Notes under the pieces: generated by a model
Databases searched by the model: none
Told to the model about the DNA's origin: nothing
What the model saw: only the letters and a program-made list of their open reading frames with translations
Made by a program: the position numbers and the translations under genes
Shown: positions 26,832 through 35,885 of the stretch, one piece after another
Position numbering within the stretch: position 1 is the stretch's first letter
How the letters are laid out: every line of letters begins with the position of its first letter
Assembly (NCBI RefSeq): GCF_001509835.1
Contig: NZ_JXTJ01000004.1
Coordinates: forward strand, 310,001-374,000
DNA: 64,000 nucleotides
Direction: 5' to 3'
DNA from: Allobosea sp. WAO
GTDB taxonomy: Bacteria; Pseudomonadota; Alphaproteobacteria; Rhizobiales; Beijerinckiaceae

Positions 26832-27605
26832 TCATAGTCCGAGCAACGTGCGGATCGCCTGCGGCTCGAGTTCGCGTGGCGTCTCGTCGAAGCTCGCCCG
26901 ATAGTAATCGAGCATGCTCAACTGCTCGAAGCGGTTCCGCAGACTCTTGTCGTTCATCGCCGCGCCGCGCTCCTCCAGGTTCGCAATCATATTGTGATTG
27001 GTGCCGTCGGGATCCTCGAAGACGAGGTCGGGCACCTGTGGTTTGACGCGTAGCGCGGCCGCGCCGGCAGCGATCCCGGCGAGCGCTCCCGGTGTCCAGA
27101 CCCGGGCATAGGCATCGGCGACATCGCGTTCGGGCGCGCCGGTCCCGGTCAACACCGCGCGGCAGGCATCGGCGAAGGCCTCGACCATGCCGCTCCGCTC
27201 GGCCCACCAATCTGCGCGGTTGAAGTTGGCGTGGATGGGTTCGACATAGGCGAACTCGTTCTGGAGCAGCCGGGCCGGTTCGCCCTGCAGGTAGAGCCAG
27301 GGCTCGGCATTGTCGATCAAGAGCTGCCCCGGCAGCAGATGCGCGGCCTGATCGTCGCCGGTGGCGCTGAAGAACTGCTGGCTGGCCCCTCGACATGTCA
27401 CAGTCGGAGATGCTGAAAGCGGCTTGCCGGGGCGTCCGGGAGCCCGGATCAGAACCATGAAGGCCAGTACCTTCGCGACCCCTGCATTGCGCGAGCGCCC
27501 GTGCCAGATCGCAAGGTCCGGATGGCTTTGGAAACGCTCGACCTCCACCAGCCGAAAGAACTCGGCCTGCTCGACGACCGGATCGGGAGAGCTGCGCTTG
27601 CCCAT
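26832..27605 (-). CDS. Orphan protein inside the T6SS locus, unknown function
   Basis: A 257-residue protein that I do not recognise. It has no clear signal peptide or membrane helix. The N-terminus is polar, followed by VVEQAEFFRLVEVERFQSHP, KVLAFMVLIRAPGRPG, LQNEFAYVEPIHANFNRADWW and a C-terminal EQLSMLDYYRASFDETPREL. It is Asp/Glu rich, with Trp and aromatic residues. The start ATG at 27605 has AAGGCGG 6 bases upstream; a GTG at 27647 in frame is weaker. It is the only gene on the opposite strand inside the plus T6SS operon and is convergent with tagH and divergent from tssK. An effector, an immunity protein or an unrelated insertion are all possible. Confidence 0.55.
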   Translation of the reverse strand: MGKRSSPDPVVEQAEFFRLVEVERFQSHPDLAIWHGRSRNAGVAKVLAFMVLIRAPGRPGKPLSASPTVTCRGASQQFFSATGDDQAAHLLPGQLLIDNAEPWLYLQGEPARLLQNEFAYVEPIHANFNRADWWAERSGMVEAFADACRAVLTGTGAPERDVADAYARVWTPGALAGIAAGAAALRVKPQVPDLVFEDPDGTNHNMIANLEERGAAMNDKSLRNRFEQLSMLDYYRASFDETPRELEPQAIRTLLGL

Positions 27606-27877
27606 CTCAGCCGCCTTGGAAGGCCTGGAAGCGGCCGCAACGATCACAATCCAGCGCGTGCGAGACCTGCATCATGCTGCTGCTCCACCGAAAATGGCCG
27701 CGTAATTCCAGCAGCCTACAGCCATCTGTGACGGCCTGCTATGATTTCGCGTCCCTACCGCAGCGAAAGCGGCTCAAATTGTTGCAATGGCGCCTTGCGA
27801 ATACCTCACGCCGCAGGGTGACGCTGGTTGACGAGCTGTATATGCTCTTGCCCTAGCCTAGAGATAGCGAGAACCGG
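27606..27877. promoter_or_regulatory. Divergent gap between the orphan gene and tssK
   Basis: These 272 bases should hold a promoter for tssK-tssL-tssM on the plus strand and one for the orphan gene on the minus strand. TTGACG at about 27828 followed by AT-rich TATATG is suggestive, but spacing does not give a clean -35/-10 pair. Confidence 0.35.
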
Positions 27878-29215
27878 ATGTCGTGGTACAGCAAGGTTGT
27901 CTGGTCCGAAGGCCTGTTCCTGCGACCGCACCATCTGCAGCAGAACGACCGCTACCTCGAAAACCTACTGGAAAACCGCGTCCGGCACACCACGCCCTAC
28001 CCGTGGGGATTTTCGGTGCTGGAGATCGACCGCGACCTCGCCCAGCAAAGCCGCATCGGCCTGCGCCGCGCCGTCGGCGTGATGCCGGATGGCACACCCT
28101 TCGCCATGCCCGACAACTCGCCGCTGCCGCCGGCGATCGAAGTGCCGGACAATGCCGCCGGGCAGGTCGCCTGGCTCTCACTGCCGCTGGCCTCGGCCAA
28201 CACCCGCGAGGTCGAGGACAGCCTGAACGGCAGCGCCAGCCGCTTCTTCCCGTCGACGGAGATGCTGATCGACTCCACTGCCTCGCTGCGGATCGAGGAG
28301 GAGATCGACATCGCCCATCCGCGCATGGCGCTGGAGCTGCGCAAGACCGCCAAGCCCGGCTTTGTCGGCCTTGCCCTCGGCCGCATCCTCGAAGTGCGCG
28401 ACCGCGCCGTCCTGTTCGACGAAAAATTCGCCCCTCCGATTCTGATCTGCTCGGCGCATCCGGTCGTCGACGGCTGGATGGACCGGGTCATCGGCTGGAT
28501 CGACAACAAGCTCGAGGAACTCGCCCGCTACGCCGCCGACCCGACCGCCGGCGGCGGCCTGCAAAGCGCCGACTACTTCATCCTGCAGATGCTGAACCGG
28601 CACATCCCGGTGCTGAAGCATATGCGCGGCTCGCGCTTCGTGCACCCAGAACGGCTGTTCGTGACCTTGCTTGCCATCGCCGGCGAGCTCGCCACCTTCA
28701 CCACCGCCGAGCGCCGCGCCCGCGATTACCCGGCCTATGACCATGACGACCTCGAGGGCTGTTTCACGCCGGTCGTGCGCGACATCCAGGACTTTCTCTC
28801 GGCACAGCTAGGCCGCCGGGCCATCCGCCTCGAAATCGTCGAGCGCGCCCCGAACGCCTTCATGTCGACGATCCGCGACCGGACCCTGGTGCGCAATGCG
28901 ACGCTGATCCTCGAGGTCGCGGCGCGCCGGCCGCTCACCGAGATCCAGGCGCAGTTCCCGCATCTCTTCAAGGTCGGCCCCAACACCAAGATGAACGAGA
29001 TCGTCCATGCCCATCTGCCGGGCATCAATCTCGTCCATCTGCCGACGCCGCCGCCGCAGATCCGGGCGCTGACCGACCACGTCTATTTCTATCTCGACCG
29101 TACCTCGCCGCTCTGGCCGGAGTTCAGCACGGCGAGTTCGATCGGGATGCACTTCTCCGGTGACTGGCCCGACCTCGAAATGGAGCTCTGGGCCGTGCTC
29201 GAGGGCAGGAGATGA
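27878..29215 (+). CDS. tssK: T6SS baseplate protein TssK
   Basis: Trimeric adaptor that links the baseplate wedges to the membrane complex. The start MSWYSKVVWSEGLFLRPHHL is the hallmark of TssK. Later blocks include GCFTPVVRDIQDFLSAQL and FYLDRTSPLWPEFSTASSIG. It is 445 residues, the usual length. It overlaps tssL by 4 bases (ATGA), so the membrane complex genes are coupled to it. A strong promoter is not visible in the upstream gap. Confidence 0.96.
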   Translation: MSWYSKVVWSEGLFLRPHHLQQNDRYLENLLENRVRHTTPYPWGFSVLEIDRDLAQQSRIGLRRAVGVMPDGTPFAMPDNSPLPPAIEVPDNAAGQVAWLSLPLASANTREVEDSLNGSASRFFPSTEMLIDSTASLRIEEEIDIAHPRMALELRKTAKPGFVGLALGRILEVRDRAVLFDEKFAPPILICSAHPVVDGWMDRVIGWIDNKLEELARYAADPTAGGGLQSADYFILQMLNRHIPVLKHMRGSRFVHPERLFVTLLAIAGELATFTTAERRARDYPAYDHDDLEGCFTPVVRDIQDFLSAQLGRRAIRLEIVERAPNAFMSTIRDRTLVRNATLILEVAARRPLTEIQAQFPHLFKVGPNTKMNEIVHAHLPGINLVHLPTPPPQIRALTDHVYFYLDRTSPLWPEFSTASSIGMHFSGDWPDLEMELWAVLEGRR

Positions 29216-30690
29216 GTGACAAGGGCTCGCCGTACGATCCGTTCGGCCGCTCAGACCGAACGATCATCAAGCCGAACCCCGCCGGAAGGCGAGCACCTGC
29301 GCCCTCGCGCCCCGATCCGCAGCCCGCCACGCCGGGCTATCCGCCCGCGCCGCCCGCCTCGCCTTATGGACACCACCCGTCGACGGCGCCCCAATACCCG
29401 CATGCCGCCTCGCCCTCGCCCGGCGTTCCCGGCGGTGAGGAATGGCTCTCGGCCCCGCCGCCGCGGCCAAGCGCTCCGGCTCCGCCGGGCTATGCCCCGC
29501 AGGCCCTGCCGAAGCGCGAGCAGATGCTCACGCCGAACGCCAATCCGATGCTCAAGGCGGCGGGCCCTCTGCTGCTGCTGCTCGGGCGTATGCGCGCCTC
29601 GCTGAGCAGCGCGCCGGCAACCCAGATGATCGGCCAGGTCGGGGAGACGATCGAGGCCTTCGAGCAGGAGGTCCGAGCAGCCGGTGCCTCGCCCGAGCAG
29701 ACGCGTACCGCGAAATACATCCTCTGCGCCTTCGCCGACGATATCGTCCAGAACATCCCCGGCGAGGATCGCCATGTCTGGACGCAGTACAGCATGCTCT
29801 CGCGCTTCTTCGGCGAGCGCACCGGCGGCGTGCGCTTCTTCGAGGAGCTGGACCGAGCCAAACGGGATCCAGCGGGCAACTACGACCTGCTCGAACTGAT
29901 GCATGCCTGTCTGGCGCTCGGCTTTGAGGGCATTCACCGCACCTCGGCCGGCGGGGCCGCCAATCTGCAGATGATCCAGCGCAGCCTGTTCGAGACGCTG
30001 CGGCGGGTGAAGCAGCCCGATCCGGAATTGTCGCCGCGCTGGCAGGGGCAGGCGCTGGTCTCGCGCATTGCCGGCTTCAAGATTCCGGTCTGGTCGGTCG
30101 CCGCCGTCGCCGCCGTCGCGGTGCTCGGCCTCTACTTCATCCTCCGAGCGCTGCTCGGCGGCAATGCCGAGGCCTCCGCCTCCGCTTTGCTCGCCGTTCA
30201 TCCCAAGGGCGAGCTCTCGATCGTCCGGAAGGTCTTCTCCAAGCCACCGCCACCGCTGCCACCACCGGCACAGCAGCCGAAAGTCTGCACCGCAGTGCGC
30301 CCGCCGATCACCTGCCAGGTCACGCCGAACCTGATCATCGTCCGGCTCGTCGACATCACCCTGTTCGAGCCGGGGCAGGCGGTGGTGCGCGACGAATTCC
30401 GCCCGCTGATCGAGCGGATCGCAGCGGTGCTGAACGAGGAAGGCGGGGCGATCAAGGTCGTCGGCCACACCGACAGCCAGCCGATCCGCACCGCGCGCTT
30501 TCCCTCCAACCAGCAATTGTCGCTGGAGCGCGCCAAGGCGGTCGGCGAGCTTCTCAAGACCAAGCTGAACCAGAAGGATCGGATCAGCGCCGAGGGCAAG
30601 GGCCCCGACGCGCCGATCGCCAGCAATGCCACGCCTGAGGGACGCGCCAAGAACCGCCGGGTCGAGATCCTGATCCAGCGCGAGAGCTAA
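29212..30690 (+). CDS. tssL: T6SS membrane complex protein TssL with C-terminal OmpA domain
   Basis: DotU/IcmH-like inner-membrane subunit that binds TssM and the baseplate. The N-terminal ~100 residues are Pro/Ala rich. The cytoplasmic DotU domain (about 100-270) has AKYILCAFADDIVQNIPGED and SRFFGERTGGVRFFEEL. One membrane helix is at about 286-308 (VAAVAAVAVLGLYFIL). A periplasmic OmpA domain (about 360-492) shows VVGHTDSQPIRT and GRAKNRRVEILIQ. The OmpA fusion is common when TssL must bind peptidoglycan itself, in accord with the lack of TssJ. In Agrobacterium, TssL is phosphorylated by PpkA; whether the same residue exists here is not known. Confidence 0.95.
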   Translation: MSDKGSPYDPFGRSDRTIIKPNPAGRRAPAPSRPDPQPATPGYPPAPPASPYGHHPSTAPQYPHAASPSPGVPGGEEWLSAPPPRPSAPAPPGYAPQALPKREQMLTPNANPMLKAAGPLLLLLGRMRASLSSAPATQMIGQVGETIEAFEQEVRAAGASPEQTRTAKYILCAFADDIVQNIPGEDRHVWTQYSMLSRFFGERTGGVRFFEELDRAKRDPAGNYDLLELMHACLALGFEGIHRTSAGGAANLQMIQRSLFETLRRVKQPDPELSPRWQGQALVSRIAGFKIPVWSVAAVAAVAVLGLYFILRALLGGNAEASASALLAVHPKGELSIVRKVFSKPPPPLPPPAQQPKVCTAVRPPITCQVTPNLIIVRLVDITLFEPGQAVVRDEFRPLIERIAAVLNEEGGAIKVVGHTDSQPIRTARFPSNQQLSLERAKAVGELLKTKLNQKDRISAEGKGPDAPIASNATPEGRAKNRRVEILIQRES

Positions 30691-30738
30691 CTACGGAACT
30701 CGCACCGCGAGAGAGGCCATGAGGGAGATCGATACGAG

Positions 30739-33700
30739 ATGAGCGTCGCGATCTGGCTCAGGATCGTCGCGATCGCGGTCGGCACGCTGGCCCTGGCCCT
30801 GCTGGTCTGGTTCGGCGGGCCCTTCGTCGCGATCGGCGAGATCAGGCCGTTCGAGCCGCTCTTCGTGCGCGTGCCGCTCGTCCTCCTACTTGCGGTCGGC
30901 GCGGCCGCCTGGATCGCCCTCGTCGTCATCCGCAGGCGCAAGGCGGTGGCTGCGTTGAGCGAGGCGCTGGCCAAGGAGGAGAACGCGACGGGCGATGGCG
31001 CGGCGCTGAGCTCGGCGATGCGCGATGCCCTAGCGACGCTGAAGCGGACCCGCGGCAAGGATGGCGGCGACTATGTCTACGACCTGCCCTGGTACGTGAT
31101 GATCGGCCCGCCCGGCGCCGGCAAGACGACGGCGCTGGTCAATTCCGGCCTGAAATTCCCACTGGCGCGCGGCGGCCAGGCCCCGGCCGCGGTCGCCGGC
31201 AATGGCGGCACGCGCTACTGCGACTGGTGGTTCGCCGAAGAGGCGGTGCTGATCGACACCGCCGGGCGCTACACCACCCAGGACACCGACACCAAGGCCG
31301 AGCGCGCGAGCTGGCTCGCCTTCCTCGACCTCTTGAAGCACAACCGCCCGCGCCAGCCGATCAACGGCGTCATGGTCGCGATCAGCGTCGAGGACCTGCT
31401 GACCTCGACGCCGGAACAGATCGCCGCCCATGCCGAGGCGATCCGCGCCCGCCTGCTCGAGCTGAACGAGCGCCTGAAGATCGATTTCCCGGTCTATGCC
31501 GTCTTCACCAAGGCCGACCTGATCGCCGGTTTCAACGAGTTCTTCGGCGGACTCTCCGAGCCGCAGCGGCGCATGGTCTGGGGCCATACCTTCCAGACCC
31601 TCGACAAGACCCGCAACATGATCGGCGACGTGCCGCCGGAGTTCGACGCGCTGATCGAGCGCCTGAACGAGCGCCTTTCCGACCGCCTGCAGGACGAGCC
31701 CAACCCGACCGCGCGCGCCCAGCTCTTCGGCCTGCCGAGCCAGATGGCGGCGCTCAAGCCGATCGTCGTCGACTTTCTCGGCCGGGTCTTCGAGCCGACG
31801 CGCTACCAACAGAGCGCGACGCTGCGTGGCTTCTACTTCACCTCCGGCACGCAGGAAGGCACGCCGATCGACCAGCTGATCGGCACGCTCTCGCGCAATT
31901 TCGGCAGCGAGCATGCCGGCGCCGGCAGCTTTTCGGGCCGCGGCAAGAGCTACTTCCTGACCGACCTGATCCAGAAGGTGATCATCGGCGAGTCCGGCTG
32001 GGTCTCGACGGATCTGCGCGCCATCAGGCGCTCGGCGCTGCTGCGTGCTGCCGGTTTCACCGCGGTGGCGCTGGTCGCGGTCACGCTCGCCGGGCTGTGG
32101 TGGACAAGCTATTCGCGCAACAGCGACCTGATCAACCAGACCAATTACGCTCTCGCCGATTACCGCTCGAGCGCCGCTCCGGTGCTGCAGGAGACGACGA
32201 TCTCGGAGCGGAACTTCAGCCGCGTTCTGCCGCTGCTGCACAAGCTGCGACATATGCCGGCCGGCTATGCCAGCAAGGACGAGCCGACGCCCGTCGCCGC
32301 AACCTTCGGCCTGAGCCAGCGCGAGCGCCTGCAATCGGCGACGCAGATCAGCTATCAGGAGGCGCTGGAGCGGATGCTGCGCTCGCGCATCATCTTCCGT
32401 CTCGAAGAGCAGCTCGAGGCCAACGCCAACAATCCCGGCTTCATCTACGAGGCGCTCAAGGTCTATCTGATGATCGGCGGCCGCGCGAAGCTGGACCGCG
32501 ATCTCGTCCTCGCCTGGATGCGGCTCGACTGGGCCGAGAACCTGTTCCCGGGCGCCGCCAACGCCAAGGGCCGCGAAGCGCTGGAAGAGCACCTTACCGC
32601 CTTGCTCGACCTCGACGAGGGCGCCGAGCCGCTGGTCAAGCTCAACCAGACCCTGATCGAGACCAGCCAGCAGACTCTGCGGCGGATGAGCATCGCCGAG
32701 CGCGCCTACGAGTTGCTGCGCACGCAGGGGCGCAACGCCAACCGCGACTGGGTCGCGGCGCAGCGCGGCGGCTCGGATGTCCGGCTCGTCTTCGAAGGCG
32801 TCTCGGGCGAGGATCTCGACTCGATCCGGGTGCCCTATTTCTACACCTATGACGGCTTCCAGAACGCCTTCGTCGACCGCCTCGGCGATATCGGCGAGCG
32901 CATCGAGAAGGAGCGCTGGGTCCTCGGCGAGAATGTCGACCAGGCGGCGATCACCTCGCAATATGCCAGTCTTTTTCAAGATCTTCTGAAACTTTATTCA
33001 CGCGACTTCACAGCATCCTGGCAGCGTGCCCTGCGCCGGCTGAAGCTGCGCCCGCTCAATGCTGACAAGCCCAAATACGTGGCGCTTTCGGCGATCGCCG
33101 CGCCGACCTCGCCCTTCAAGCAATTGCTGGAATCGGTCCGCGACGAGACGCAGCTGACCAAGGAGCGCGCCGCCCGCCGGCCGACCGCCGCGCAGGCGGC
33201 GGCGCAGGCCGGCAAGGAAGCCGCAGCCAAGACGCTGGAGGAGCGCGCCAATGCGGCGCTCGGCCGGCTCGGCACATCGCTGCCGCTGAGCGCGTCGGGC
33301 GTCGACCGGGTGCTTTCCGGCGGCAGCGAGGCGCTAGGTGCCAATATCGAGGCCGGCTTCAAGCAGTACCATGTCCTGGTCGATGGCGATCTCGGACGCC
33401 GCCCGGTCGATCAGGCGCTGCAGATCTTCGCCGAGATCAACCAGAACCTCGCAATAGCCGCGACCACGCCGGTCCAGTCGGCAGCGGCGAATGCGGCGAT
33501 GGTGCCGCTGATCTCCTCGCTGCGCGGCAATTCCTCGCGCTACCCCGCCCCGTTCGATGCGATGATCGTCTCGGCGGTCAACGATTTCGAGGGCGACGCT
33601 ACCAGCGCGACCATCTCGCTGCTGCGCCAGGCGCTGGGCGACGACGTCAGCCGCACCTGCACCAATCTCCTCGCCAATCGCTACCCCTTCACCAAGGCCA

Positions 33701-34386
33701 GCACCCGCGACATCGCCTTGTCGGACTTTGCCCAGCTCTTCGCCCCCGGTACCGGCGCGATGGACAAGTTCCTGAAGGAGCGGCTCGACCCCTATATCGA
33801 CAAGTCCGGCGCGCAATGGACCTGGCGCGCCGACAGCCGCGTCGCCCGCTCGCTCTCGCCGACGACATTGCGTGAGTTCCAGCGCGCCAGCGACATCCGG
33901 GAGGCCTTCTTCCCGACGGGCGGCAACCTGCCCTCGTTCCAGATGGTGGTGGTGCCGACCGCCCTTTCCTCCGACGCCTCCGGCGCCAAGCTCGAGATCA
34001 ACGGATTCACGGTGGCGAGCCAGCAGGGCGTCAACACCCCGACCCCGGTGATGTGGCCGGGCGCCGGGCTGGCAAAGACCTCGATCACCCTGACGCTCGG
34101 CGGCGGCGCTGGCAGCAACAATGCCGGCGGCATCTTCGGCGGCGGCTTTTTCTCGAACAGCCCGACACCGGCCGCGCCGAGCGAAGTCAAGCTGTTTGAG
34201 CGCGACGGCGTCTGGTCGTTCTTCCGGTTGCTCGATGCCGGCTCGGTGCTGCGCCAGGGCGATAATGTCGTCTTCACGCTCGCCGCCGGCGGCCGGCAGG
34301 TCGGCTACCAATTCGGCGTCGGCTCGCTGAAGAATCCGCTGGTGCTTCCCGCACTGCGCGAAATCCGCTGTCCAACGGGGATTTAA
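30739..34386 (+). CDS. tssM: T6SS membrane complex protein TssM (IcmF-type)
   Basis: Large inner-membrane protein of 1215 residues that spans to the periplasm. Membrane helices are at about 5-30, 44-65 and 433-455. The cytoplasmic NTPase domain between them has Walker A GPPGAGKT at residues 123-130 and DTAGRYTTQD near 173. A long periplasmic C-terminal part follows, with a helical region and the TssM C-terminal beta domain (GYQFGVGSLKNPLVLPALRE). The predicted Walker A lysine is present, so ATP binding may be retained. It starts 48 bases after tssL. TssJ, which binds the periplasmic part in other systems, was not found. Confidence 0.95.
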   Translation: MSVAIWLRIVAIAVGTLALALLVWFGGPFVAIGEIRPFEPLFVRVPLVLLLAVGAAAWIALVVIRRRKAVAALSEALAKEENATGDGAALSSAMRDALATLKRTRGKDGGDYVYDLPWYVMIGPPGAGKTTALVNSGLKFPLARGGQAPAAVAGNGGTRYCDWWFAEEAVLIDTAGRYTTQDTDTKAERASWLAFLDLLKHNRPRQPINGVMVAISVEDLLTSTPEQIAAHAEAIRARLLELNERLKIDFPVYAVFTKADLIAGFNEFFGGLSEPQRRMVWGHTFQTLDKTRNMIGDVPPEFDALIERLNERLSDRLQDEPNPTARAQLFGLPSQMAALKPIVVDFLGRVFEPTRYQQSATLRGFYFTSGTQEGTPIDQLIGTLSRNFGSEHAGAGSFSGRGKSYFLTDLIQKVIIGESGWVSTDLRAIRRSALLRAAGFTAVALVAVTLAGLWWTSYSRNSDLINQTNYALADYRSSAAPVLQETTISERNFSRVLPLLHKLRHMPAGYASKDEPTPVAATFGLSQRERLQSATQISYQEALERMLRSRIIFRLEEQLEANANNPGFIYEALKVYLMIGGRAKLDRDLVLAWMRLDWAENLFPGAANAKGREALEEHLTALLDLDEGAEPLVKLNQTLIETSQQTLRRMSIAERAYELLRTQGRNANRDWVAAQRGGSDVRLVFEGVSGEDLDSIRVPYFYTYDGFQNAFVDRLGDIGERIEKERWVLGENVDQAAITSQYASLFQDLLKLYSRDFTASWQRALRRLKLRPLNADKPKYVALSAIAAPTSPFKQLLESVRDETQLTKERAARRPTAAQAAAQAGKEAAAKTLEERANAALGRLGTSLPLSASGVDRVLSGGSEALGANIEAGFKQYHVLVDGDLGRRPVDQALQIFAEINQNLAIAATTPVQSAAANAAMVPLISSLRGNSSRYPAPFDAMIVSAVNDFEGDATSATISLLRQALGDDVSRTCTNLLANRYPFTKASTRDIALSDFAQLFAPGTGAMDKFLKERLDPYIDKSGAQWTWRADSRVARSLSPTTLREFQRASDIREAFFPTGGNLPSFQMVVVPTALSSDASGAKLEINGFTVASQQGVNTPTPVMWPGAGLAKTSITLTLGGGAGSNNAGGIFGGGFFSNSPTPAAPSEVKLFERDGVWSFFRLLDAGSVLRQGDNVVFTLAAGGRQVGYQFGVGSLKNPLVLPALREIRCPTGI

Positions 34387-34389
34387 GCT

Positions 34390-35094
34390 ATGGCGTGCGG
34401 GCTGTTCGGGAAGCTGCCGGGCAAGCGCGACTTCATCGCCCTGGGGGCGTCCACGGTCTTTCTCTCGGTCTACGAACCCTGGCTCCAGGGCGGGCTGACC
34501 GCAAGCCGGCTCGATCTCGGCGCCGGCTGGCAGGATGCTTTCCTCCACGCGCCGATCTGGCGCTTCTGGTTTGGCTCCGCCTATGGCGGCAACACCGTCG
34601 CGGGAGCGTTCATGCCCTCGGTCGACGGCATCGGCCGGTACTTCCCGCTCACGGTCTTCGCGGTCGCGGGTCCCGGCGCGGCGATCCCACCTCCCGAGAC
34701 CGACCCGCAGGATGCCTGGTTCGACCGTGCGGAAGATTTCCTGCTGAATGCGCTGGAGCCCGAAGCGAGCTTCGAGACCGTTGCCGAGGCGCTGGCCCAG
34801 CTGCCGGCTCCGAATGACGAGCTGAAGGCCGCCCCGCCGGCCGACATGGTCAGGCTGTCCGACGGCACCATCGTCAGTGCGCTCGAGCCGGCGAGCTTCC
34901 CTGCCCGGCTGGCGGCGCTGCGGGTCGAGGACCATACGCGTTCCTACGCCCATGCCTGCTATCTCTGGACCGTCGGTGGCGAAAATTTCGAGCCGCTCGC
35001 CTTGGTCGGCCAGGCTCTGCCGAGCCCCTATCTGTTCAGCGGCCTGCTGACCGGCCGCTTCGACGCCTTTCTCGGTGTGGGAGCAGCGTCATGA
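34390..35094 (+). CDS. tagF: T6SS regulator TagF
   Basis: TagF proteins repress T6SS after translation by blocking Fha or related steps. The 234-residue sequence starts CGLFGKLPGKRDFIALG and has the conserved block WFGSAYGGNTVAGAFMPSVD and GIGRYFPLTVFAVAG. It is free-standing, whereas in some alphaproteobacteria it is fused to PppA. It starts 3 bases after tssM and overlaps pppA by 4 bases, so expression is coupled to the phosphatase. Confidence 0.92.
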   Translation: MACGLFGKLPGKRDFIALGASTVFLSVYEPWLQGGLTASRLDLGAGWQDAFLHAPIWRFWFGSAYGGNTVAGAFMPSVDGIGRYFPLTVFAVAGPGAAIPPPETDPQDAWFDRAEDFLLNALEPEASFETVAEALAQLPAPNDELKAAPPADMVRLSDGTIVSALEPASFPARLAALRVEDHTRSYAHACYLWTVGGENFEPLALVGQALPSPYLFSGLLTGRFDAFLGVGAAS

Positions 35095-35885
35095 ACCATG
35101 CCGGCGCCACACTTGCCTTCGAGACCGGCGCGATCAGCCATCCCGGCCGCGTGCGCAGCCACAATGAGGACAATCTCGTGACGCGGCCCGAATTCGGGGT
35201 CTGGGCTGTGGCCGACGGCATGGGCGGGCACGAGAATGGCGCCATGGCGAGCGCCACCCTCGCCGCCGCGCTCGACGGCATCGGCCCCGCCCTCTCGGCC
35301 GCCGATCTCTTGGCGCGGCTGGAACAGAGCGTGCTCACCGCCAATGCCGAGCTGCGCCGCCGGGCCCAGGCGCGCGCCGGCGCGACAATGGGATCGACGC
35401 TTGCCGTCCTGCTGGCGCATGACAGCCACTTCGCCTGCGTCTGGTCGGGCGACAGCCGAATCTACCTCGTCCGCCACGGATACATCACCCAGATCTCGCG
35501 CGATCATACCGAGGCGCAGGATATGATGGATCGCGGCCTGCTCAGCGCCGAAGAGGCGCGGAACTGGCCACGCCGGCACGTGATCACCCGCGCCATCGGC
35601 GTCCACGATCTGCCCTCCCTCGAGATCGACCATGGCGAGCTCGAAGGCGGCGACACCTTCGTGCTCTGCTCCGACGGCCTGACCGGCCATGTCGAGGATG
35701 ACGAGATCCTGCGCGCCGCATCCGGCCCGGATGTCCAGGGCGCGTGCGATGCCCTGCTGGCGCTGACGCTGGAGCGCGGAGCGAGCGATAATGTCACCGT
35801 CGTCATTGTCCGCTATCATCACGATCGCCGCGTGCAGACCCGCTGGATGCCGAACATGCGTCAGCCGAAGAACGAGGCCTCATGA
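35091..35885 (+). CDS. pppA: PP2C-type phosphatase PppA of the T6SS
   Basis: Metal-dependent serine/threonine phosphatase opposing PpkA. The metal-binding motifs are RVRSHNEDNL near residue 22, VWAVADGMGGHENG near residue 40, GSTLAVLL and SDGLTGHVEDDE. GASDNVTVVIVRY is the C-terminal PP2C end. It is 264 residues with all canonical acidic residues. It overlaps tagF before and ppkA after by 4 bases each, the common tagF-pppA-ppkA order. It is expected to reset the threonine phosphorylation read by Fha. Confidence 0.94.
   Translation: MNHAGATLAFETGAISHPGRVRSHNEDNLVTRPEFGVWAVADGMGGHENGAMASATLAAALDGIGPALSAADLLARLEQSVLTANAELRRRAQARAGATMGSTLAVLLAHDSHFACVWSGDSRIYLVRHGYITQISRDHTEAQDMMDRGLLSAEEARNWPRRHVITRAIGVHDLPSLEIDHGELEGGDTFVLCSDGLTGHVEDDEILRAASGPDVQGACDALLALTLERGASDNVTVVIVRYHHDRRVQTRWMPNMRQPKNEAS

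Noticed and set aside
31030-32979. 649-codon minus-strand open frame opposite tssM
   Set aside because: Antisense shadow of tssM, with composition typical of reverse-frame high-GC codons.
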